Positions 1-5,440 of a DNA stretch of 6,901 bases are shown here, piece by piece. The number at the start of each line of letters is the position of its first letter. The first letter of the stretch is position 1. The translations under genes and the position numbers were made by a program. A model generated the notes under the pieces. The model was not told the origin of the DNA. It saw only the letters and a list, made by a program, of their open reading frames with translations, and did not search any database. The stretch comes from Candidatus Caldarchaeum sp. (lineage in GTDB: Archaea > Thermoproteota > Nitrososphaeria_A > Caldarchaeales > Caldarchaeaceae), in NCBI GenBank assembly GCA_025054795.1, contig JANWZU010000160.1, positions 1 to 6,901 on the forward strand. Reading direction: 5' to 3'.

Positions 1-813
1 GTCTTCTGCAAATACCTAAGCCACGCACAGCTTTTGGTTGAGAATATACACGACAGGATCTACACGGAGATGGAGAAGCTTGGAAGAGACTACTACTCCC
101 TGTACAACCTGACCTCACGCAGCTTCTTCGAGTCGAACCGCCCGTTTTTCCAAAGGCTTCTCAGACGAGAGAGGAAGCCCGCCCTCCTTTCCTTCTACCC
201 CGAGAACAGCAGCTACTACTGGGTTCTCAACATCGAGTATCACATAGTGGACAGCCTAGGCAGGCCGAGGGAGATAGGCACCGTCCAGATAGACGTGGGC
301 AACGCCGAACGCTTCGGAATAACCTACGTCGACCACGACGGAGTCAAGAAACATCCTGTAATAATTCATTCGGCTGTGATAGGCACGGTTGAACGCTATC
401 TCTACTCGGTGGTCGACACGGCGCTGCGGAAGACCCCGCCAACCCTCCCGACGTGGCTCAGCCCCACACAGGTCAGAATACTGCCGCTCAACGAAAAATA
501 CGTCGGCAAAGCTCTGAAGCTCGCCGAGAAACTATCACGTGAGGGCGTTAGGGTGGATGTGGACGACAGGCCTGAGAGCCTAGGCAAGAAGGTTTACGAG
601 GCTGAGACGAGCTGGATACCCTACGTAGCGACCTTGGGGACTAAGGAGACTAGGACGGGCAGGCTGTCCGTCAGAGTCAGAGAAGAGAAGAAGATAAGGC
701 CGATGACTGTCCAAACCCTCGTCAAGCGTGTAAGGAAGGAGACGGAAGGCTACCCGTTCAGGCCGCTTCCTCTTCCGCCCGAGGTCTCGAAAAGGCCTGA
801 GTATGGCGGCTAG
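1..813 (+). CDS. thrS: Threonyl-tRNA synthetase, C-terminal part (5' end outside window)
   Basis: The reading frame is open from base 1, so this is the last 270 residues of a longer protein; the TTG at 34 is not a true start. ThrRS charges tRNA-Thr with threonine in the cytoplasm. The fragment begins inside the class II catalytic core. It holds the strand GRPREIGTVQID (about residues 87-98) followed by NAERFGITYVD. Next is the motif 3 region, HPVIIHSAVIGTVERYLY (about 118-135), whose arginine (about 132) is the expected ATP-binding residue and whose IIH histidine matches the position of a zinc ligand in known ThrRS. The anticodon-binding domain follows, from LPTWLSPTQVRILPLNEKY (about 149) through DDRPESLGKKVYEAE to the end. 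The wording is of the archaeal type. Whether the N-terminal editing domain is present cannot be seen. The stop TAG is at 811-813, and a gap of 47 nt precedes the next gene, which has its own promoter. Confidence 0.93.
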   Translation, partial: VFCKYLSHAQLLVENIHDRIYTEMEKLGRDYYSLYNLTSRSFFESNRPFFQRLLRRERKPALLSFYPENSSYYWVLNIEYHIVDSLGRPREIGTVQIDVGNAERFGITYVDHDGVKKHPVIIHSAVIGTVERYLYSVVDTALRKTPPTLPTWLSPTQVRILPLNEKYVGKALKLAEKLSREGVRVDVDDRPESLGKKVYEAETSWIPYVATLGTKETRTGRLSVRVREEKKIRPMTVQTLVKRVRKETEGYPFRPLPLPPEVSKRPEYGG

Positions 814-825
814 GGCTGAATTTAC

Positions 826-838
826 GTAAAATTTAATG
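826..838 (+). promoter_or_regulatory. BRE/TATA-like promoter of the 135-residue wHTH gene
   Basis: GTAAA (826-830) followed by ATTTAATG (831-838) lies 35 to 23 nt upstream of the ATG at 861. This is the spacing expected for BRE plus TATA box when transcription starts at or just before the start codon. No Shine-Dalgarno sequence is visible before 861, which fits a leaderless mRNA. The assignment rests on sequence and spacing only. Confidence 0.6.
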
Positions 839-858
839 GTTTAGTAAAAACACCATTA
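834..858. repeat. 7-bp inverted repeat spanning TATA box and start site
   Basis: TAATGGT (834-840) and ACCATTA (852-858) are perfect inverted copies separated by 11 nt. They straddle the region between the TATA-like box and the ATG at 861. Because the downstream gene looks like a winged-helix protein, an operator is possible. The arms are short enough that chance is also possible. Confidence 0.35.
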
Positions 859-860
859 GC

Positions 861-1268
861 ATGGCTGAGGGGGAGCTTCAGCGTAAACTGAAAGAATTAA
901 TCATAGATGAGGAGGAGCTGTCTGCTGCGCTGGTTGATAGAGCTAGGCGATTCATCAGGCTGACCCGGGACGGAAGGGTTGTGCTCATGATTCCTAAAGA
1001 CAAGCTGCCGCTCCGTTCTCAGATACTGCTCTACTTGATGGGGAAGAGGCTTGCGAGGGAGCTTGGCTTGGTTGAAAAAGACGTGGCAAGCATCGAGGAG
1101 ATTTCGGGCGCCGTTGGGGCTGAATATTTCTCGGTGGCCGCACGTCTGAAGGAGCTGAAGGACCAGTACATGGTTCTGGCTGTCGAGAGAGGAGGATACA
1201 CGGTTCAGTTGGCTAAACTGCAGGAGTTGCTGGACAGCGTAGAAAAATCGATAACCCCGAAATCGTGA
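861..1268 (+). CDS. Small winged-helix-like protein of unknown function
   Basis: A 135-residue soluble protein that I do not recognise as a named family. The N-terminal half is charged and helical (MAEGELQRKLKELIIDEEEL), followed by a short strand-rich stretch, RDGRVVLMIPKDKLPLR (about 36-52), and a helix, LLYLMGKRLARELGL (about 56-70). The C-terminal half resembles a winged helix-turn-helix: SIEEISGAVGAE (about 77-88), recognition-type helix YFSVAARLKELKDQYM (about 89-104), then a two-strand wing, VLAVERGGYTV (about 105-115), and a final helix. DNA binding is therefore a reasonable inference, as in many short archaeal regulators, but the target is unknown. The ATG start is supported by a TATA-like box about 27 nt upstream, implying a leaderless transcript. 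It lies between thrS and sufS, but both this gene and sufS appear to have their own promoters. Confidence 0.85.
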   Translation: MAEGELQRKLKELIIDEEELSAALVDRARRFIRLTRDGRVVLMIPKDKLPLRSQILLYLMGKRLARELGLVEKDVASIEEISGAVGAEYFSVAARLKELKDQYMVLAVERGGYTVQLAKLQELLDSVEKSITPKS

Positions 1269-1328
1269 ACTAAAAGCGGCAAGTATCTTTTGAGCATGCT
1301 ATACGTATTCTAAGTTTTGGATGAGCTG

Positions 1329-1341
1329 GAGAAGCTATATA
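1329..1341 (+). promoter_or_regulatory. TATA box of sufS, deciding its start
   Basis: A purine-rich stretch (GAGAAGC, 1329-1335) followed by TATATA (1336-1341) sits about 25 nt upstream of the ATG at 1363, as expected for leaderless transcription. It lies downstream of another in-frame ATG at 1321, which makes 1321 an unlikely start. A GGAGTGA (1352-1358) just before 1363 could act as a Shine-Dalgarno site if transcription starts further upstream. Either reading supports 1363. Confidence 0.6.
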
Positions 1342-1362
1342 CTTCCCAGCAGGAGTGAAGGT

Positions 1363-2595
1363 ATGGCTTCGGGCCTGCCGATAGACCCCTACAGGGTTAG
1401 GGAGGATTTCCCGATATTCAAGCAGGACAAGGGGCTGGTTTACTTGGACAGCACGGCGACGAGCCAGAAGCCTCTGCAGGTGCTGGAGGCGGTTAAGCAG
1501 TTTTACGCCAAGCAGAACGCCAACGTCCACCGAGGTGTTTACGGCCTCAGCGTCGAGGCGACGGAGGAGTATGAGAAAGCTCGCAGGAAGGTTGCGGAGC
1601 TTATCAACGCCCGAAGCCCCCGTGAAATCGTGTTCGTCAGAAACACGACAGAGGCCCTCAACCTAGTGGCTTACAGCCTAGGGCTCAACAGAGTCCGTGC
1701 AGACGGGAAAGTTGTGCTGACGGTGATGGAGCATCACAGCAACATCGTCCCGTGGCAGATCGTCTCCAAGCACAGAGGCTTCAGAGTCGACTACGTGCCG
1801 ATAACAAGCGACGGATATCTTGACATGTCTGCCGTCGAAGAAAAGCTCAGCGGCTCCGACGTCTTCAGCTTCGTCCACGCCTCCAACGTCCTAGGCACCA
1901 TCAACGACGCAAAATACCTGACTAGGAAAGCTCATGAACACGGGGCCCTCGCCGTGGTCGACGCAGCTCAGTCAGTTCCCCACATGCCTGTGGATGTGCA
2001 GGATATCGGATGTGATTTCATGGCTTTCAGCGGTCATAAGATGCTCGGGCCCACGGGAATAGGCGTGCTGTACGGCAGGAGAGAGCTTTTGGAGGAGATG
2101 GAGCCCTTCATGGGTGGAGGAGAGATGATTAAGGAGGTATACTTGGACAGAAGCGAGTGGAACGAGGTTCCGTGGAAGTTCGAAGCCGGAACGCCTAACA
2201 TAGCTGGAGCAGTAGGCCTCGGAGCAGCCGTCGACTACCTGAAAAAAATAGGCCTCGACAAAGTCAGAGACTACGAGCACATCCTCACCTCAAAAGCGCT
2301 GGAGGCGTTGTCCGAGCTCAAACACGTCAAAATATACGGCCCCGAGAACCCGAGGCACAGATGCGGGCTTGTGGCGTTCAACCTCGGAGACATCCATCCC
2401 CACGACCTCGCATCATACCTAGACGGGTTCAAGATATGCGTAAGAGCGGGACATCACTGCGCCATGCCCACGCACACGTGGCTGGGGCTGACCGCCACAA
2501 CCCGAGCCAGCTTCTACATCTACAACATTCCCGACGAAGTTGAGGTGCTAGTCGACGCCCTCAAGAAAGCCGCAGTGTTCTTCAAGCTATCCTAA
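1363..2595 (+). CDS. sufS: SufS-type (group II) cysteine desulfurase
   Basis: A 410-residue PLP enzyme of aminotransferase class V. The family takes sulfur from cysteine, leaving alanine, and passes a persulfide to Fe-S cluster assembly. E. coli SufS has 406 residues, so this protein is full length. Visible landmarks are VYLDSTATSQKP near the N-terminus, the PLP-stacking EHHSN (H124/H125), VDAAQSVPH with D200, and FSGHKMLGPTGIGVLYG with the Schiff-base lysine K226. AGHHCAMP holds the persulfide cysteine C366, and TTRASFYIYN holds the substrate-carboxylate arginine R381. Start 1363 is preferred over the in-frame ATG at 1321: the 14 extra residues look non-conserved, a TATA box lies between the two, and the numbering then matches E. 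coli SufS closely. No sufBCD or sufE/sufU genes are adjacent, so the acceptor is unknown. The stop overlaps the L39e stop on the other strand. Confidence 0.94.
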   Translation: MASGLPIDPYRVREDFPIFKQDKGLVYLDSTATSQKPLQVLEAVKQFYAKQNANVHRGVYGLSVEATEEYEKARRKVAELINARSPREIVFVRNTTEALNLVAYSLGLNRVRADGKVVLTVMEHHSNIVPWQIVSKHRGFRVDYVPITSDGYLDMSAVEEKLSGSDVFSFVHASNVLGTINDAKYLTRKAHEHGALAVVDAAQSVPHMPVDVQDIGCDFMAFSGHKMLGPTGIGVLYGRRELLEEMEPFMGGGEMIKEVYLDRSEWNEVPWKFEAGTPNIAGAVGLGAAVDYLKKIGLDKVRDYEHILTSKALEALSELKHVKIYGPENPRHRCGLVAFNLGDIHPHDLASYLDGFKICVRAGHHCAMPTHTWLGLTATTRASFYIYNIPDEVEVLVDALKKAAVFFKLS

Positions 2596-2741
2596 GGCTT
2601 AATCCTAGACCTTTTCCAGTGTCTTCTTCTGCGTGATGTTCGGACATTCCGCCGTGTTCTGGCGATGACCCATGCTGGGGTTGGCCATGCTCTCCTCATC
2701 TCTCGTGCTAGACGTTTCTTGACCGCCAGCGTCTTAACCAT
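2592..2741 (-). CDS. rpl39e: Large-subunit ribosomal protein L39e
   Basis: This short minus-strand gene encodes 49 residues, about 39% of them Arg or Lys. L39e is a small basic protein that lines the 50S exit tunnel in archaea and eukaryotes and is usually about 50 residues long. The family pattern is clear: KKRLAREMRR, then the signature PAWVIARTRRNVRT, then RRRRHWKRSRIKP at the C-terminus. The frame stays open further upstream to 2786, but family length and a TATA-like GTTGATAAG centred 27 nt before the ATG at 2741 favour this start and a leaderless mRNA. The gene stands alone here; in many archaea L39e is followed by L31e and eIF6, which are absent. It is convergent with sufS, sharing stop-codon bases (2593-2594), and divergent from the PadR gene. 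Confidence 0.93.
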   Translation of the reverse strand: MVKTLAVKKRLAREMRRAWPTPAWVIARTRRNVRTSRRRRHWKRSRIKP

Positions 2742-2763
2742 GCATGCGTTGACTTTGAAGCAT

Positions 2764-2787
2764 CTTATCAACTTAATGCTTATCAAC
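2764..2787. promoter_or_regulatory. Divergent promoter with repeated CTTATCAAC
   Basis: CTTATCAAC occurs twice as a perfect direct repeat (2764-2772 and 2779-2787, period 15 bp) between the divergent L39e and PadR genes. Read on the minus strand, the first copy, GTTGATAAG, is centred 27 nt upstream of the L39e ATG and can serve as its TATA element. Between the copies lies ACTTAATG (2771-2778), a candidate TATA box for the PadR gene, with transcription then starting near 2800. The repeat is a candidate operator for the adjacent regulator. This rests on position and sequence only. Confidence 0.45.
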
Positions 2788-2820
2788 GGAGAAGATGGCT
2801 GGTTGGAGGGTTGCTGAGGG

Positions 2821-3138
2821 GTGGCGTACGAGAGGCTTGTTAGGAAGCTGACGCATGAAAACCTCTGGCTTTACGTGCTGACGTTGCTGAGCAGGAGGCC
2901 TCTTTACGGCTACGAGGTGCGCAGCATGATTGAGAAGGAGTTCGGGTTCAAGCCCGGCGAGGTGACCTCCTACGTTGTGCTTTACAGGCTTGAGCGGAGC
3001 GGTTTGATAAAGGTCGTCAACATGGCCAAAGGCAGCAGAGGGCCGTCTAGAAAATACTACACCATCACCCAGAAAGGCGTTAGAACTTTGGAGGAGGCGA
3101 AGCGTTTCCTCAAGGATTTGACGGGGCGTATAGGTTGA
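2821..3138 (+). CDS. PadR-family winged-helix transcriptional regulator
   Basis: A 105-residue protein matching the PadR winged helix-turn-helix domain. It has the opening helix NLWLYVLTLLSRRPLYGYEVRSMI (about 14-37), then KPGEVTSYVVLYRLERSGLIKVV (about 44-66), and the wing GSRGPSRKYYTITQKGVRTLEEAK (about 71-94). It ends soon after, so it is a short member with only a brief C-terminal helix for dimerisation and no large ligand domain. The start is GTG at 2821, because an in-frame TGA at 2815-2817 excludes anything upstream. GGAGGG at 2805-2810 is a plausible Shine-Dalgarno site, though 10 nt away. PadR proteins are dimeric repressors that often control their own gene or a neighbour. The candidates here are itself, divergent L39e, or downstream ino1, which has its own promoter. 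The effector is unknown. Confidence 0.9.
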   Translation: MAYERLVRKLTHENLWLYVLTLLSRRPLYGYEVRSMIEKEFGFKPGEVTSYVVLYRLERSGLIKVVNMAKGSRGPSRKYYTITQKGVRTLEEAKRFLKDLTGRIG

Positions 3139-3144
3139 AGCTAT

Positions 3145-3158
3145 TTTACACCCGTAAA
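3145..3158. repeat. TTTAC-n4-GTAAA inverted repeat before ino1
   Basis: TTTAC (3145-3149) and GTAAA (3154-3158) form perfect 5-bp inverted arms around ACCC. The right arm directly abuts the TATA-like box of ino1. The same half-sites occur fused as TTTACGTAAA at 821-830, beside the TATA box of the 135-residue gene. The right arm may simply be the BRE. Confidence 0.3.
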
Positions 3159-3166
3159 GTATTTAG
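3154..3166 (+). promoter_or_regulatory. BRE/TATA-like promoter of ino1
   Basis: GTAAA (3154-3158) followed by GTATTTAG (3159-3166) is placed 35 to 23 nt before the ATG at 3189, exactly the same offset as GTAAA before the ATG at 861. There is no purine-rich Shine-Dalgarno sequence in the CCAAACCAAACCTAAAAC stretch before the start, so a leaderless transcript is likely. This gives ino1 a promoter separate from the PadR gene. Confidence 0.6.
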
Positions 3167-3188
3167 CCATCCAAACCAAACCTAAAAC

Positions 3189-4262
3189 ATGCCGAAAGTA
3201 AAGGTCGCCATCATAGGCGTTGGAAACTGCGCCTCCGCACTCGTCCAAGGAGTTTACTACTACAGAGACGTTGACGACGACGCCTTGGTTCCGGGGCTGA
3301 TGCATCCGAGGCTCGGAGGATACCACGTGGGCGACGTGGAGTTCGTCGCCGCCTTCGACATAGACAAGAACAAGGTCGGCCTCGACCTTTCAAAAGCCAT
3401 TTTCCAAAAACCCAACTGCACTCTAAAGTTCGCCGATGTACCACACTTAGGCGTTGAGGTGATGAGGGGCATGACGCACGACAGCATAGGAAAATACCTG
3501 AAGGACATAGTTGAGAAACACGACTCCCCAACAGTCGACGTGGCCGATGTTTTGAAAAGCTCGGGCGCAGACGCCGTGGTCAATTTCCTTCCCGTGGGAA
3601 GCGAGTCGGCGACCAAATGGTATGTCGAGCAGGTTTTGATGGCTGGAAGTGGGTTCGTCAACGGCATCCCCGTCTTCATAGCACGTGAAAAAAGATGGCA
3701 GGAGGTTTTTGCGAAGAGAAACATCCCGCTCATAGGGGACGACGTCAAGTCGCAGGTCGGTGCCACAATCCTTCACAGAGTTTTGACGAAGCTTTTTGTC
3801 GACAGAGGGGTTAAAATCGAGAGAAGCTACCAGCTCAACTTCGGCGGAAACACGGACTTCCTCAACATGCTTGAGCGGGAGAGGCTGCAGTCCAAGAAGA
3901 TATCTAAGACGCAGGCCGTCACCTCGCTGATTCCCTACGAGCTGGGCGCCGACAGAATCCACATAGGGCCGAGCGACTATGTTCCGTGGCTGGAGGACCG
4001 TAAATGGGCCTACATACGCATCGAGGGCTCGGCTTTCGGAAACGCCCCGCTCAACGTCGAGGTTAAGCTGGAGGTGTGGGACAGCCCAAACTCTGCAGGT
4101 GTCGTGATAGACGCAGTAAGATGCGTCAAAATAGCCCGAGACAGAGGAGTCGGCGGTGTTCTGGAAGGCCCTTCAGCCTACTTCATGAAGTCGCCGCCCA
4201 AACAGTATCCAGACGACGTGGCGCGGAAAATGGTCGAGGACTTTGTCGCAGGGAAAGCCTAG
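3189..4262 (+). CDS. ino1: Myo-inositol-1-phosphate synthase, short archaeal/actinobacterial type
   Basis: A 357-residue cytoplasmic enzyme that converts glucose-6-phosphate to 1L-myo-inositol-1-phosphate with NAD+ in an internal redox cycle. The N-terminal Rossmann motif IIGVGNCASALVQG (about 8-21) binds NAD; VEFVAAFDIDKNKVG follows. The catalytic and tetramer domain carries LNFGGNTDFLNM, KISKTQAVTSLIPYELGADR, IHIGPSDYVPWLEDRKWAYIRIEG (with K272) and VEVKLEVWDSPNSAGVVIDAVR (with K293). The C-terminus has the family motif SAYFMKSPPKQYPDDVA. From memory this wording is closest to the roughly 360-residue enzymes of archaea and mycobacteria, not the roughly 530-residue eukaryotic form. The product feeds inositol phospholipid headgroups, or di-myo-inositol phosphate in hyperthermophiles; no second pathway gene is visible to decide. 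The gap from the PadR gene is 50 nt. The stop TAG shares the palindrome CTAG with the stop of DUF763. Confidence 0.95.
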   Translation: MPKVKVAIIGVGNCASALVQGVYYYRDVDDDALVPGLMHPRLGGYHVGDVEFVAAFDIDKNKVGLDLSKAIFQKPNCTLKFADVPHLGVEVMRGMTHDSIGKYLKDIVEKHDSPTVDVADVLKSSGADAVVNFLPVGSESATKWYVEQVLMAGSGFVNGIPVFIAREKRWQEVFAKRNIPLIGDDVKSQVGATILHRVLTKLFVDRGVKIERSYQLNFGGNTDFLNMLERERLQSKKISKTQAVTSLIPYELGADRIHIGPSDYVPWLEDRKWAYIRIEGSAFGNAPLNVEVKLEVWDSPNSAGVVIDAVRCVKIARDRGVGGVLEGPSAYFMKSPPKQYPDDVARKMVEDFVAGKA

Positions 4263-5362
4263 CCGGAGACAGCCTCCACGTCCCGGGAGCCGAAAACCTC
4301 TCCAAGCCTTCTCAGCCCATGCCGCTTAAACTCCGGAGAAAGCCTTGAGCTCTTCAAGGCATCTACAACCTGCTGAAGCCTCCACAGGAAACGGTCTTCA
4401 CTGTACCTTTGCACAAACTCAAGAGGGTTGACCGCAGGGTCTGCGAGGCTTGGCTTGACGCCGTAGCAGACGTAGACGCTGAAGGCCAGCAGCCGTATTA
4501 TTCCCCTCCCAACCCCTTTCACAGCAAGCAGCTGCTCGTAATCGTCCGGCGGGTTGTTTCCAAGCTGGTTCAGAAGCGTCCAGTTTATCTTTTCACGATG
4601 CGGTTTCAGAAAATCAGCCACCTCCAACCCCTCTTCGTCGAGAGTCGTCTGGTTGACGGCTCGGCCGAATGTGTAGATTCGCTGGAGCTTAGGAACACTC
4701 TGGCCCAGAACCTCCAGAGAAGCTTTCCTAGAAGCTCTGCTGGCTTCAGCAGTCATGTCCAAAACCCTCTTCTTCTTCTCGGCAGACACTATGCCTGTAT
4801 GAGGCTCCTCGACGAAACTCTTCATATATCCTGAGAACCAGTGATACCGTCTGACGGATGAAGTGAACGGGTTTATGCTCTGCTGTATCACAGACCACAT
4901 GCCGCTGTGGGAGAGGATCATCATGTGGAAGTAGAGGTCGTAGCCGTCCTGTATTGCCACGCTGTCGGTTTTAGCCACCATTCTGCTGCAGTAGAGCAGA
5001 TGCTGTACCTGTCTGTCTGTGAAGCCGAACAACTGCCCGACCTGCGGCAGCTCCTGCGGGATCTTGAATCGGTTGGCGAAGCGGCCGCCGAGAGCTACGA
5101 CGCCGTTTCTGGCTGTCAAACACTCTTTCAGAATGGACCCCATCACAACCGTCGAGTCTCCCCAAGTCTCGTCAAGGTCGCTGACGACTATGACGAAGTC
5201 TGTGAAATATGGTTCGGCGAACCCTTCAACCAGTTCGTCCGGCCCGTGCAGAGCTAGAAATGAGTGGATTAATTCGCTGAGTATCTGACGTGATTTGTTG
5301 TAGTTGAAGCGGGCGGTTCTTCCTCCCCATCCACGGAGGTCTTTAACACCACCACGGTACAT
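4259..5362 (-). CDS. DUF763 family protein with helix-hairpin-helix motif
   Basis: A 367-residue protein matching my memory of DUF763, a family of archaea and some bacteria whose function I do not know. Family blocks are the N-terminal GGVKDLRGWGGRTARF, ETWGDSTVVMGSILKE (about 65-80), SRMVAKTDSVAIQDGYDLY (126-144), MWSVIQQSIN (155-164), RRYHWFS (171-177) and FVEEPHTGI (183-191). A C-terminal helix-hairpin-helix, YEQLLAVKGVGRGIIRLLAF (275-294), suggests non-specific DNA or RNA contact. The usual glycine-rich HGGKDG-type segment after the hairpin is replaced by ADPAVNPLEFVQRYSEDRF, so this member looks divergent there. The ATG at 5362 was chosen because the typical family N-terminus begins here and an AT-rich box lies about 30 nt upstream; the frame stays open to 5422 but those 20 residues look non-conserved. 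It is convergent with ino1, with stops overlapping at CTAG, and follows the thermosome-rpo6 cluster on the same strand. Confidence 0.85.
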   Translation of the reverse strand: MYRGGVKDLRGWGGRTARFNYNKSRQILSELIHSFLALHGPDELVEGFAEPYFTDFVIVVSDLDETWGDSTVVMGSILKECLTARNGVVALGGRFANRFKIPQELPQVGQLFGFTDRQVQHLLYCSRMVAKTDSVAIQDGYDLYFHMMILSHSGMWSVIQQSINPFTSSVRRYHWFSGYMKSFVEEPHTGIVSAEKKKRVLDMTAEASRASRKASLEVLGQSVPKLQRIYTFGRAVNQTTLDEEGLEVADFLKPHREKINWTLLNQLGNNPPDDYEQLLAVKGVGRGIIRLLAFSVYVCYGVKPSLADPAVNPLEFVQRYSEDRFLWRLQQVVDALKSSRLSPEFKRHGLRRLGEVFGSRDVEAVSG

Positions 5363-5388
5363 AACCGTAGGAGCGGTTTGAAGCCTGC

Positions 5389-5398
5389 ATTTATTATT
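5389..5398 (-). promoter_or_regulatory. AT-rich TATA-like element of the DUF763 gene
   Basis: On the minus strand AATAATAAAT (5398 down to 5389) lies about 30 nt upstream of the ATG at 5362, with no Shine-Dalgarno sequence between. This fits a promoter giving a leaderless or nearly leaderless mRNA independent of the upstream cluster. The exact box is uncertain because the tract is simply A/T-rich. Confidence 0.45.
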
Positions 5399-5425
5399 GT
5401 TTATTCCATTATGCTGACACAATAC

Positions 5426-5439
5426 TACAGACTTCTGTA
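5426..5439. repeat. 14-bp near-palindrome downstream of the membrane-protein gene
   Basis: TACAGA and TCTGTA (5426-5431 and 5434-5439) are perfect inverted arms around CT, located 1 nt after the stop codon of the minus-strand gene ending at 5441. A 2-nt loop makes a poor RNA hairpin and there is no clean U-tract after it, so a protein-binding palindrome is as likely as a terminator. Confidence 0.3.
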
Positions 5440-5440
5440 C

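Noticed and set aside
1269..1362. Possible small RNA or tRNA in the gap between the wHTH gene and sufS
   Set aside because: No cloverleaf, no strong hairpin and only 94 nt, part of which is explained by the sufS promoter.
2592..2786. 64-residue version of the minus-strand L39e frame
   Set aside because: The 15 extra N-terminal residues do not fit the family and would cover the probable TATA element; the ATG at 2741 gives normal L39e length.
3211..3962. Minus-strand open frames up to 171 codons inside ino1
   Set aside because: They lie entirely within a strongly conserved enzyme on the other strand and their translations are low in recognisable motifs, rich in Arg/Ser/Pro as expected for shadow frames.
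3189..4262. Recent transfer of ino1 from Actinobacteria because of its mycobacteria-like wording
   Set aside because: This short form is widespread in archaea, and the gene has an archaeal-type promoter and base usage like its neighbours; nothing indicates recent transfer.
4409..5288. Long plus-strand open frames opposite the DUF763 gene (4409-4834, 4907-5257, 5019-5288)
   Set aside because: They are antisense to a clear conserved protein, resemble no family and have no promoter or ribosome-binding site; they are shadows of codon bias.
5363..5422. 20-residue N-terminal extension of the DUF763 protein
   Set aside because: It would be encoded across the AT-rich promoter-like tract, and the typical family N-terminus begins at the ATG at 5362.
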